A stretch of 64,000 nt of DNA, taken from an uncultured Actinomycetes bacterium (lineage in GTDB: Bacteria > Actinomycetota > Acidimicrobiia > Acidimicrobiales > Ilumatobacteraceae). Under the pieces are notes generated by a model, which made no database searches, was not told the DNA's origin, and saw nothing but the letters and a program-made list of their open reading frames with translations. Position numbers and translations under genes: made by a program. The stretch spans positions 98,907-162,906 of the forward strand of contig CAIQJP010000087.1 of the NCBI GenBank assembly GCA_903872155.1. Direction: 5' to 3'. Below, piece by piece: positions 38,796-46,960 of the stretch (the stretch's first letter is position 1; every line of letters begins with the position of its first letter).

Positions 38796-39380
38796 ATGAC
38801 CGGGCCATTACAACTGACATTCGTGACTTCGGCAGTTGATATCAGCACACTGCCTGGTTCGCCGGCAGAGGTTGCTGTTGTTGGCCGATCAAATGTTGGC
38901 AAGTCGTCGTTGATTAACGCCTTGGCGAATCACAAACAACTGGCTCGCGTTTCAAACACGCCGGGTCGTACGCAATTGATCAACTTGTTTGCTTTGCCTA
39001 ATGGCAGCACCCTTGTCGACTTGCCTGGCTATGGATACGCCGCAGTGCCTGGACGTATTAAGCAGGGCTGGCAGAAGATGATCGAGGGCTATCTGCTTGA
39101 TCGTGAAGAACTCGTCAACGTTTACGTTTTGGTTGATGGCGAAATTGGTCCGACCAAACTTGATGTACAGATGCTCACATGGTTGCGTGCCAATGGCGTG
39201 CCGCACACAGTCGTTGCAACGAAGCACGACAAAGTGAAGTCATCAAAGCGCGCGACTCGTAAGAAAGATCTTGCTGCCGGATGCATGCTCGATCAAGGCG
39301 ACATTGTGTGGGTGAGTGCAAGCAAAGGTGTCGGTATTGAACACCTTCGCTCACTCGTGAACAGTCACCTCAAGGCTTAA
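38796..39380 (+). CDS. engB: Ribosome biogenesis GTPase YihA/EngB
   Basis: GTPase for late 50S subunit assembly. G1 GRSNVGKSSL, G3 DLPGYGYAAVP, G4 ATKHDKVKSS and G5 VSASKG are in order, with the SNTPGRTQLINLF switch I that is specific to the EngB family. Length (194) is typical. It abuts the convergent Fe-S reductase gene with no spacer. Confidence 0.93.
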   Translation: MTGPLQLTFVTSAVDISTLPGSPAEVAVVGRSNVGKSSLINALANHKQLARVSNTPGRTQLINLFALPNGSTLVDLPGYGYAAVPGRIKQGWQKMIEGYLLDREELVNVYVLVDGEIGPTKLDVQMLTWLRANGVPHTVVATKHDKVKSSKRATRKKDLAAGCMLDQGDIVWVSASKGVGIEHLRSLVNSHLKA

Positions 39381-41645
39381 TCAGCCTTTGAGTGGTGTGG
39401 CCGGATTGGCCAACATGCGTTCGCCATTTTCGATGGCTTCGAGCAAGTGAATTGAAATGTCGGCAACCTTCATCTGGTCGTCTTCAACTCCCGCAGCTTT
39501 CACGCCGTCATCAAGCATGATGTAGCAGAACGGACAAGCAGTAGCCACGCGACTTGCGCCAGTGCTGATTGCTTCACGCGCCCGCTCGTCGTTGACTTTG
39601 GTACCGATTGACTCTTCCATCCACATGCGAGCACCACCGGCTCCACAGCACATGCCCTTGGTTCCGTTGCGCTGCATTTCAACAACTTCAATGCCCTTGA
39701 TTGAGGCAACGACTTTGCGAGGTGCCAAGTACACGTCGTTGTGGCGTCCGAGGTAGCACGAATCGTGATATGTGATGCGCTCTTCAAGAGTTGCGTTGCT
39801 GACGTCAAGCTTGCCGCTATCAATGAGCTGCTCAAGAAGTTGCGTGTGGTGAATGACTTCGTACTGACCACCAAGTTGTGGGTACTCATTGGCAAGTGTG
39901 TTGAAGCAGTGCGGACACTGCGTGATGATCTTCTTAACACCCATGCCATTGAGCATGTCGACGTTGGGCATTGCCAACATCTGGAACAAGTACTCGTTAC
40001 CCGAACGACGAGCTGAGTCGCCGGTGCACATTTCGCTTGGTCCAAGAATTGCGACGTCAATGCCAGCACGCTTGAGCAACTTGGCCATTGACTGCGTGAC
40101 CTTCTTGTTCTTGTCGTCGAATGATCCAGCACAGCCCACCCAGTAGAGGTATTCGTGCGACAGAACTTCGCCTGGATCAACAATGTCGACGTCAAGTCCG
40201 TCGGCCCAATCGCCGCGCTCTCCCTGATTCATTCCCCATGGGTTGCCCTGGTTTTCCATGGCACGGAATGCGTTACCAAGTTCGGCGGGGAAGTTACTTT
40301 CCATCAAGGTGAGGTAACGACGCATGTCGAGAATCTTGTCGAGAATTTCAATGTTGACTGGGCAGATCTCATCACAAGCCTTGCACGAGGTGCATGCCCA
40401 AACTTCTTCAGAACTAATGCGTTCAAACAATGAATTCGACTTAATAGTGATTTCGACATCGGTGCCGATCGGGGGAGTCACGCGACCACCAGGTGCGTGC
40501 GCTGCAGTAGCAGCCATGACTTCGCCGGTCTTCAAGACAATTTCGCGTGGATCAAGCGGCTTGCCAGTTGCATGCGCGGGGCACACGCTCGTGCAACGAC
40601 CACACATGGTGCATGCGTCGGTATCGAGCAATTGCTTCCACGTGAAGTCTTCAACGACTGATGCACCAAATGATTCGAGTGAAGTCTCAGTGAGATTGGG
40701 CATGGCCTTCATTGCGCCCTTGGGACGATCACGATCTTTGAGATACATGTTGAGCGGTGACGTAAAGATGTGGCGCAACATGGTGATCGGCAAGATGGCG
40801 AGGAACGCGATGAACGCAACGACGTGAGCGATCCACCAACCCTGGTGCCACAATTCGAGCGAACGTGGGGCCCAACCATCAACAAGGTTTGCCAACGGAT
40901 AACCAATGAATGACCACTTTTCGTGATCCATATTCACGCCATTTGCGGTGCTGTCGGCGATGCGGAACATTTCAGCACCAAAACCAGAAACACCAATGAG
41001 CAACATCACGCCGAGAATGATGGCGTGTTCGGGCTTGCTCTTGATGCGAATGCGATAGGGGCGTTGCACGTAACGACGCACGATGGCCCACACGACACCA
41101 GCTGTGAAAACTAAACCGGCAAGATCACCAATGAGGACATAACCGCGATACACATCACCGTGAAGGAACTTGAGGCTTTCGGGCAATTGGTGATCGAGTT
41201 CAAGCGCAGTGGTAACTCCGAGCAACACCAAGAAACCGAAGTACATCATTGAGTGCATGAGGCCAGCAGCTGAGTCGCGCAACAGGGTGCGCATGTACAC
41301 ACCTGCACGGAAATCAGCGAGACGACGCTTCGCGTTCTTGGCAGTAGTACGGCGACGATCTGACTTGCCACGCTCCCAGTTGCGCATGCGATCAGCGAAA
41401 CGGAATGAACCCCAAAGCAACATGACGGGGACCACGGTGTAGAAAGCCAACTTGAGTGGTCCGGGGATTCCGCCAAACACTGGACGATGAATTGGTGACT
41501 CTTCGTGCCAGTCGGTGATGAGCGGGACGATGCCCGAAATCACGGTGAAGATTGCCATGAAAGATCCGATGGCAATCGAGAGTTGGTAGGGCTTTAGACG
41601 CCGCGGGCCAGAAGGCGCGGCTGAAGTGTCGTCGTGCGTACTCAT
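39381..41645 (-). CDS. Fe-S oxidoreductase with NarI-like membrane domain and HdrB-like CCG domains
   Basis: Membrane redox protein, homologous to mycobacterial Rv0338c by architecture. The N-terminal half has about six helices (IAIGSFMAIFTVISGIVPLI onward), including His residues suitable for heme b (NarI-like). Two 4Fe-4S binding motifs follow (CTMCGRCTSVCP, CTSCKACDEICP). The C-terminal HdrB-like part has two CCG-type blocks (QCPHCFNTL..., HDSCYLGRHN, GMCCGAGGARMW, ACPFCYIM) for a non-cubane cluster. It probably moves electrons between quinone and a cytosolic acceptor. It follows the cNMP-binding gene by 88 bp. Confidence 0.87.
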   Translation of the reverse strand: MSTHDDTSAAPSGPRRLKPYQLSIAIGSFMAIFTVISGIVPLITDWHEESPIHRPVFGGIPGPLKLAFYTVVPVMLLWGSFRFADRMRNWERGKSDRRRTTAKNAKRRLADFRAGVYMRTLLRDSAAGLMHSMMYFGFLVLLGVTTALELDHQLPESLKFLHGDVYRGYVLIGDLAGLVFTAGVVWAIVRRYVQRPYRIRIKSKPEHAIILGVMLLIGVSGFGAEMFRIADSTANGVNMDHEKWSFIGYPLANLVDGWAPRSLELWHQGWWIAHVVAFIAFLAILPITMLRHIFTSPLNMYLKDRDRPKGAMKAMPNLTETSLESFGASVVEDFTWKQLLDTDACTMCGRCTSVCPAHATGKPLDPREIVLKTGEVMAATAAHAPGGRVTPPIGTDVEITIKSNSLFERISSEEVWACTSCKACDEICPVNIEILDKILDMRRYLTLMESNFPAELGNAFRAMENQGNPWGMNQGERGDWADGLDVDIVDPGEVLSHEYLYWVGCAGSFDDKNKKVTQSMAKLLKRAGIDVAILGPSEMCTGDSARRSGNEYLFQMLAMPNVDMLNGMGVKKIITQCPHCFNTLANEYPQLGGQYEVIHHTQLLEQLIDSGKLDVSNATLEERITYHDSCYLGRHNDVYLAPRKVVASIKGIEVVEMQRNGTKGMCCGAGGARMWMEESIGTKVNDERAREAISTGASRVATACPFCYIMLDDGVKAAGVEDDQMKVADISIHLLEAIENGERMLANPATPLKG

Positions 41646-41733
41646 GCAGGGAGAACGCTAGTTGCCCGAGGACAAAAAGGAGAACCTTACGAGCGTGTTA
41701 TTTCAGGTTCCGACCGAGATCGGAGGCGAGAAA

Positions 41734-42159
41734 TCAGCCGAAGTATTGGCGGTCAAGTTCGCGGATGCGACCGGCCAAGGTTCCGAGGAGTTTGTGTGAG
41801 AGCGCCGGGATGGCGTCGATGACTCCGAGGAACTGGCGCTGGCTGATGACCAGCATGACGCACTCGGTATCGGTGATGACCGAAGCGGTACGGGGACCGT
41901 GATCGAGGAGCGAGAGTTCGCCGACGACGGCGCCAGTTCCGAGGGTCGCAACCTTCTTGCCGTTGCGCTTGACGGTGGCGGTTCCGCTGATGATGACGAA
42001 AGCTTCACGTCCGGTCTGACCTTGATCGACGACCAATGAACCGGCGGCGAAACTCACCTCATCTCCGGCCTTGGCGATCTTTTCGAGGTCCTTGTTGGAG
42101 CACGACGAGAAGAGCGAGACTTTGCGGAGACTTTCGAGGTAAGACTTTTTGGAGGCCAT
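41734..42159 (-). CDS. Cyclic-nucleotide-binding domain protein
   Basis: A stand-alone cNMP-binding (CRP-like) domain without a DNA-binding helix-turn-helix. Family block: FSSCSNKDLEKIAKAGDEVSF, the phosphate-binding cassette GAVVGELSLLDHGPRTASV (GExxLLxxxxRTA), and a C-terminal helix GTLAGRIRELDRQYFG. It probably senses cAMP and acts on another protein. The ATG at 42159 (MASKKSYLES) is preferred to an upstream in-frame codon at 42261 whose extra peptide is unlike the family and crosses an inverted repeat. Confidence 0.85.
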   Translation of the reverse strand: MASKKSYLESLRKVSLFSSCSNKDLEKIAKAGDEVSFAAGSLVVDQGQTGREAFVIISGTATVKRNGKKVATLGTGAVVGELSLLDHGPRTASVITDTECVMLVISQRQFLGVIDAIPALSHKLLGTLAGRIRELDRQYFG

Positions 42160-42257
42160 GGGTGTCACTATATGACGCTCGTGAACATGTGCGAACCATT
42201 TGGCAATGTCCCAGTGGTCACGACCCTGAGCCCCCCGCCACACCTGTCCATTTTCAC

Positions 42258-42306
42258 CCACTTTGGAATGTAGTTACCGCTAGGCGGCAGCCACATTCCA
42301 AAGTGG
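42258..42306 (-). terminator. Nested 14-bp inverted repeat downstream of gpmA
   Basis: CCACTTTGGAATGT (42258-42271) is exactly complementary to 42293-42306. Inside the spacer, CCGC and GCGG (42277-42287) form a second small stem with a TAG loop. It lies 16 bp after the gpmA stop and about 100 bp before the cNMP-binding gene on the same strand. It probably ends or processes the gpmA transcript; no T run follows, so it may instead be a regulatory or transcript-stabilising structure. Confidence 0.55.
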
Positions 42307-42321
42307 CGGAATTTGGTCGGT

Positions 42322-43077
42322 TTAGGCGGAGGCTTGTTTGGCGACGGCGGCCGCTGCAGCTTCGATTGCCGCCACATCGCCGAGATACTGAGCACTCGCC
42401 ACCGACATGTCGTCGTTGAACGTATATCGCTTTGGCGCGCCAGTCGGAATATTCAGTTCAGCAATGTCAGCCTCGGAAATTCCCTCTAAGTGCATCACCA
42501 AAGCCCGCAACGAGTTGCCGTGAGCAGTCACCAACACCGTTTGGTTGTCGCGCAACTGGGGGACAATCGAATCGTTCCAATACGGCAACACCCGCGCCAC
42601 GACGTCTTTCAGGCATTCGGTCCCCGGCAGAAGGCTCGGGTCAAGTAAGCGATACCGCCGGTCATTGATCGGGTGCTCAGGACTACTGGTGTCGACGGGC
42701 GGAGGCGGGACATCAAAACTGCGACGCCAGACATACGTCTGCTCGGCGCCGTGCCGCTCGGTGGTCTCTTTCTTGTCGAGTCCCTGAAGGGCACCGTAGT
42801 GGCGCTCATTCAGCAGCCAGGTTCGGTTCACGGGCAACCACACCTGACCCATCGCTTCGAGGGCCATATTGCAGGTCATGACGGCCCGCTCGAGCAGAGA
42901 AGTGTGCGAAGTATCGAAGTACAAGCCCGCCTCAAGCATGGTGCGGCCCGCAGCGACAGCTTCGCCTCGACCTTTTTCGGTGAGCTGCACGTCGTGCCAG
43001 CCCGTGAAGAGATTCTTTTGGTTCCAGGTACTTTCACCATGGCGCAAGATCACAAGTGTTCCAGTCACATCTTCCAA
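42322..43077 (-). CDS. gpmA: 2,3-bisphosphoglycerate-dependent phosphoglycerate mutase
   Basis: Interconverts 3- and 2-phosphoglycerate in glycolysis. [12 protein letters not shown] has the phospho-accepting His; the second His is in [18 protein letters not shown]. The [22 protein letters not shown] segment identifies the BPG-dependent mutase group. The C-terminal tail ends in an Ala-rich helix. Length (251) is normal. It is divergent from xseA with only 33 bp between starts. Confidence 0.94.
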   Translation of the reverse strand: MEDVTGTLVILRHGESTWNQKNLFTGWHDVQLTEKGRGEAVAAGRTMLEAGLYFDTSHTSLLERAVMTCNMALEAMGQVWLPVNRTWLLNERHYGALQGLDKKETTERHGAEQTYVWRRSFDVPPPPVDTSSPEHPINDRRYRLLDPSLLPGTECLKDVVARVLPYWNDSIVPQLRDNQTVLVTAHGNSLRALVMHLEGISEADIAELNIPTGAPKRYTFNDDMSVASAQYLGDVAAIEAAAAAVAKQASA

Positions 43078-43110
43078 ACTACATCGCCATCGGGCAGACT
43101 CATTATTGCT

Positions 43111-44400
43111 ATGCCCAACGACTTTGACGATGATGATCTCGACGACGACCTTGACGAGTTCGAGGACGAATTCGACAGCGAGGTTTTGCTGACCTATTCG
43201 ATTTCCGAATTGGCCGACGTCATCAACGAGGTACTGAATGACAACTTTGACGCTGGGCTATGGGTGTGGGGCGAAATTTCGGGTCTCAGTAAGAAAGGCC
43301 CGCACACCTATTTCACGCTGGTTGAGCAAACACCTGACGGCAAGCGCAATCAGTTGAACGTCAACTTGTGGGGCGGCGAAATGACCAAGATGCGTCCCAT
43401 CTTGATGAAGAGTGGCCTCGATCTCGTGAACGGCGTCAAGGTTCGTATCTATGGCAACCTCGACTTCTACGCCGGCTTCGGCAAGTTGTCGATGATCATG
43501 CGCGGTATTGACCCGAATTACACACTTGGCGAAATTGCGTTGCAACGCGAGGAGTTGATTCGCAAGCTCAAAGAATTAGGCGTGTTCGATCTCAACCGAG
43601 AAGTTGATATCTCGCCTGCACCACTTCGCTTAGGAGTCATCACAAGTGGAACAAGTGCAGCTTGGGCCGACTTTAAGAATCAGATAGAAAGTAGCAACAT
43701 TGGTTTTCACTTACATCTCGCCAATGTGAGTGTTCAAGGTGACAATGCCGTTCGCGAAATCACACAAGCGATTTCACGTTTGGGACAGCGTGAAGATTTA
43801 GATGCAATTGTTTTGATTCGTGGTGGTGGAAGTAAAGCTGAGCTTTCAACGTTTGACGCCGAATCAATTGCTCTGGCAATTACCGAATCTTCGCTTCCAG
43901 TATTCACAGGTATCGGTCACGAAATTGATCGACATGTTGCAGACGACGTGGCCTTTGAAGCGCATAAAACGCCAACTGCTTGCGCGGTCGCGCTCATTGG
44001 CCGAGTGAAAGATTTCATCAATGAAACTGAGGCTAATTGGGATGCGATCGCACGCTTGGCAACCCAACAGTTGGCAGATTCAACGAATCGCCTCAACAAC
44101 GTGGCCCGCGAAATCGGTATTCACACGCGTACCGCAGTTGAACGTGCCGACGAACGACTGAGTGACCGCATTGCACGGCTCATTCGACGTGGCCCCCAAT
44201 TGATTGGTGATCTCAACACACGAATTGACAACTTCGAATCACGCGTGCGTTTGTTAGATCCGAAAAATGTATTGGCTCGCGGTTGGTCAATCACTCGCGG
44301 CGCTGACGGAAAAATTGTGCGTAACGTTAGTGACGTCACAACCGGAGAAATTTTGACAACAATGCTTCACGACGGAAACGTCACGAGCACGGTGAATTAG
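43111..44400 (+). CDS. xseA: Exodeoxyribonuclease VII large subunit
   Basis: Catalytic subunit of the single-strand-specific exonuclease VII. An OB-fold ([21 protein letters not shown]...LNVNLWGG) is followed by the catalytic core: [60 protein letters not shown] coiled-coil region and the terminal block [15 protein letters not shown] end the protein. The N-terminus has an acidic stretch ([19 protein letters not shown]) not typical of the family. The ATG at 43111 is chosen; longer in-frame reading upstream crosses gpmA on the other strand. xseB follows after 10 bp. Confidence 0.94.
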   Translation: MPNDFDDDDLDDDLDEFEDEFDSEVLLTYSISELADVINEVLNDNFDAGLWVWGEISGLSKKGPHTYFTLVEQTPDGKRNQLNVNLWGGEMTKMRPILMKSGLDLVNGVKVRIYGNLDFYAGFGKLSMIMRGIDPNYTLGEIALQREELIRKLKELGVFDLNREVDISPAPLRLGVITSGTSAAWADFKNQIESSNIGFHLHLANVSVQGDNAVREITQAISRLGQREDLDAIVLIRGGGSKAELSTFDAESIALAITESSLPVFTGIGHEIDRHVADDVAFEAHKTPTACAVALIGRVKDFINETEANWDAIARLATQQLADSTNRLNNVAREIGIHTRTAVERADERLSDRIARLIRRGPQLIGDLNTRIDNFESRVRLLDPKNVLARGWSITRGADGKIVRNVSDVTTGEILTTMLHDGNVTSTVN

Positions 44401-44410
44401 AGGAGACATC

Positions 44411-44620
44411 ATGGCTACGAAAAAAGATGAAGAAATCGGTTACGCCGAAGCACTCAAAGAACTTGAAACGATTTTGGCCGAACTTGAACGAACCGATGTT
44501 GATGTTGATGTCTTGGCAAGTCGCGTTGAACGAGCATCAGAACTGATTCGTTTGTGTCGTGACCGAATCGGCAATGCCAAACTGCAAATCGACAATGTTG
44601 TGAACGGACTTGAGGGCTAG
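44411..44620 (+). CDS. xseB: Exodeoxyribonuclease VII small subunit
   Basis: Accessory subunit; several copies bind XseA. GYAEALKELETILAELERTDVDVDVLASRVERASELIRLCRDRI is the usual two-helix hairpin. Length (69 residues) matches. GAGGAG lies about 7 nt before its ATG, next to the xseA stop. Confidence 0.93.
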   Translation: MATKKDEEIGYAEALKELETILAELERTDVDVDVLASRVERASELIRLCRDRIGNAKLQIDNVVNGLEG

Positions 44621-44639
44621 TCGCCTCTAACCTGACATC

Positions 44640-45701
44640 GTGAGTTCAAGCCCTCCGCAATCACTCGTTGACATCGCGCGCCGTACCGAAGCGCATCTTT
44701 CGGCATTTCTTGCCGTTGAAGAAGCCCGTTGGTCTGGGTTTGACACCGATTTAGCAAGTCCGGTCGCCGAAATTCGCCGCCTGGTCGCTTCGGGCGGCAA
44801 ACGACTGCGTCCAGCTTTCTGTCATTGGGGTTTCGTCGGTGCCGGTGGCGACCCGAACTCAAAAACCAGTCTTGATACGGGTGCAGCCCTCGAATTGCTG
44901 CACGCTTTCGCGCTATTTCATGACGACATCATGGACGGGTCGCTCACTCGTCGCGGGGCCGCCGTTACTCACGAAGTCTTCGCCGATCAACATCGCCTGA
45001 CTGGTGGCAGCGGTGAGGCTCGTCGCTACGGAGAAGGCATTGCGATCTTGGTTGGCGACTTGGCATTTGTGTACAGCGATCAACTGATGGGCGACGCACC
45101 ATTAGCCGCCCGCGAGATTTGGCACGAACTTCGTATCGAGTTGAATATCGGTCAGTTGCTCGATCTCATAGGCACGTCACTCAATGAACGTCGTCGCTAT
45201 AAGACCGAACGCATCTGTCGGTACAAGAGTGGCAAGTACACCATTGAGCGACCGCTGCACTTAGGCGCGATGTTGGCTGCCCCAGATCGCCAACAAGAGT
45301 TGTTGCCGTTACTCAGTGCATACGGTCTGCCACTCGGCGACGCCTTTCAAATGCGTGATGACGTGATGGGTGCCTTTGGCGATACTGCATTAACTGGCAA
45401 ACCAGTCGGCGACGATCTACGCGAAGGCAAGCCAACGCCACTCATGGCGATCGCCGTCGAGCGTGCGAATCAGAGTCAGTTGAAGGTGCTCGAAAAAGTT
45501 GGCCGCGACGCGTTGACAGACATCGACATTCGACAAGCCCAAGAAGCAATTCGCGAAAGTGGTGCTCTTGATGAAATGGAAGAGCTCATTAGTTCGCTCA
45601 CTGATCAGGCGATCAACGCCTTGAAAGCGTTACCGATTCTTGACTCGGCCAAAGTTGAACTCGAATTGCTTGCCCATTACGTGAGTCATCGCCACACCTG
45701 A
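44640..45701 (+). CDS. Polyprenyl (geranylgeranyl-type) diphosphate synthase
   Basis: Chain-elongating trans-prenyltransferase. First Asp-rich motif in ALFHDDIMDGS (DDxxD), with LRPAF before it; second in FQMRDDVMGAFGD. In the first motif the spacing is DDIMD, as in actinomycete and archaeal GGPP synthases. The chain length cannot be fixed from sequence alone; menaquinone or carotenoid precursors are plausible. The start is GTG, 19 bp after xseB. Confidence 0.87.
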   Translation: MSSSPPQSLVDIARRTEAHLSAFLAVEEARWSGFDTDLASPVAEIRRLVASGGKRLRPAFCHWGFVGAGGDPNSKTSLDTGAALELLHAFALFHDDIMDGSLTRRGAAVTHEVFADQHRLTGGSGEARRYGEGIAILVGDLAFVYSDQLMGDAPLAAREIWHELRIELNIGQLLDLIGTSLNERRRYKTERICRYKSGKYTIERPLHLGAMLAAPDRQQELLPLLSAYGLPLGDAFQMRDDVMGAFGDTALTGKPVGDDLREGKPTPLMAIAVERANQSQLKVLEKVGRDALTDIDIRQAQEAIRESGALDEMEELISSLTDQAINALKALPILDSAKVELELLAHYVSHRHT

Positions 45702-45709
45702 TTCAGTGT

Positions 45710-45760
45710 GATTCTGGTGAGGAAAATCACCGAAAATAGGGAATATTTCTCACCAGAATC
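45710..45760 (+). promoter_or_regulatory. 12-bp inverted repeat with an alternative internal hairpin
   Basis: GATTCTGGTGAG (45710-45721) is exactly complementary to 45749-45760. Within the left half, GGTGA and TCACC (45716-45731) can form a competing short hairpin, so two mutually exclusive folds exist. It lies 8 bp after the prenyl synthase stop and 18 bp before the GTG of the LysM lipoprotein gene. It may be a terminator, an attenuator or an operator. Confidence 0.45.
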
Positions 45761-45778
45761 CCATTACGCTGTGAACTT

Positions 45779-46168
45779 GTGAACAGTCGTCAATTCATAG
45801 GTGTTGTTGCCCTGTCGGGTGTGATTTCGTTGTTGGGTGCCTGTGGTGGCGACGACAGCAAAGTTGCCGACACACTGCCGGTGATGGTCGCCGAATCGAC
45901 GACAACGATTCCACTTGAATCAACGACAACACTTGCACCGAATCCGGAGTTCTACACGATTCAGCAAGGCGACACGTTGTCGGCCATTGCCTCATCATTT
46001 GGCGTCACTGTCGCCGACATTGTTGCGGCCAACGGTTTAGCCAATGCTGACGCGATTCAGGCTGGTCAAAAATTGGCGATTCCTGGCAACGGAACCGCAC
46101 CGACAACGACTGCTGTTGTCGCGACGACTGTTGCCGAAACTGGCTCTTCAACAACAATGGCACCCTGA
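45779..46168 (+). CDS. LysM-domain lipoprotein
   Basis: Small surface protein that binds peptidoglycan. Lipobox LLGACGG follows a short hydrophobic signal. After a Thr-rich linker, one LysM domain is seen (YTIQQGDTLSAIASSFGVTVADIVAANGLANADAIQAGQKLAIPG), and then a short Thr tail. There is no catalytic domain. The start is GTG. It sits just downstream of a strong inverted repeat. Confidence 0.82.
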   Translation: MNSRQFIGVVALSGVISLLGACGGDDSKVADTLPVMVAESTTTIPLESTTTLAPNPEFYTIQQGDTLSAIASSFGVTVADIVAANGLANADAIQAGQKLAIPGNGTAPTTTAVVATTVAETGSSTTMAP

Positions 46169-46228
46169 CCCTGAGTGGTCATGACCTAGTGCCCTGAATA
46201 CATTCGAAGTGATTCGTAGACTGAAACC

Positions 46229-46945
46229 ATGACCACGGACAGCACTACCCCCTTCTGGCCGAACAAAGAACACTGGTCGGTCGCAATTCCACTTCAGACT
46301 CCGCACTACCGCATGCCGGCTCTAGAAAAAGATGGCTTCGTTATCTTGCGCCCCATGGACGTCGACATTCCGAGCAACGAATGGGAATCACTTGAGTACA
46401 TGGATTGGAAGAGCGGCGGCGACACCAATTTCGCACCTCTTGCATCTGCTGATGGCGAACTTGATTGCCGAGGTTTCTGGGATAAGGGCAAGACCGATAA
46501 GGACGCGCTCTGGACATCAAATGCTGCAAAGGCCCCCACAATTAAGAAATATGTCGACGGTGTTGGCGCCAACTTTGGTCGAGTGCGCATCATCAAACTC
46601 GAACCGCAAGATCGTGACGTCGCGATTCGTTCGTTCCACCGCGACGACAACAATCGTTTCAACCCCGACAACGAAGGTTGGGTTGTGCGTTCATGGATTG
46701 AACTCACCAATCAACCTGACAGTTACATGTTGTTGATGGATAACGATGCCGATGGTTTGCCTGATCGATCGACCGAACGGCGAGTTCCGTTGCCACAAGG
46801 TTCGCGGTTTGTTGTAGACACGCAACGTCTCTGGCATGTTGTGGTGCACAATCACAACCATCCGCGCTATGCGCTCATCACAAGTTTCGAGAGCGGCCCA
46901 ACGCTTGAACGTTGGATTGACTCACAAGCAGCGGCTGCTGTCTAG
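46229..46945 (+). CDS. Putative 2OG-Fe(II) oxygenase, aspartyl/asparaginyl hydroxylase-like
   Basis: Not a family I can name with confidence. An HxD motif (SFHRDDNNRF) is followed by a distal His region LWHVVVHNHNHPRYALITSFES, where a His would complete the iron triad and Arg in HPRYAL could bind 2-oxoglutarate, as in Asp/Asn beta-hydroxylase-like folds. The N-terminal 100 residues are polar and Trp-rich. No signal peptide. It is convergent with the mutase gene, 15 bp apart. Confidence 0.6.
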   Translation: MTTDSTTPFWPNKEHWSVAIPLQTPHYRMPALEKDGFVILRPMDVDIPSNEWESLEYMDWKSGGDTNFAPLASADGELDCRGFWDKGKTDKDALWTSNAAKAPTIKKYVDGVGANFGRVRIIKLEPQDRDVAIRSFHRDDNNRFNPDNEGWVVRSWIELTNQPDSYMLLMDNDADGLPDRSTERRVPLPQGSRFVVDTQRLWHVVVHNHNHPRYALITSFESGPTLERWIDSQAAAAV

Positions 46946-46960
46946 AAAAGACTGCTGAAA

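Noticed and set aside
41700..41733. TCCGA/TCGGA stem after the cNMP-binding gene
   Set aside because: Five base pairs only and no T run on the relevant strand.
42673..43110. N-terminal extension of xseA
   Set aside because: It is antisense to gpmA; the OB-fold starts after the ATG at 43111.
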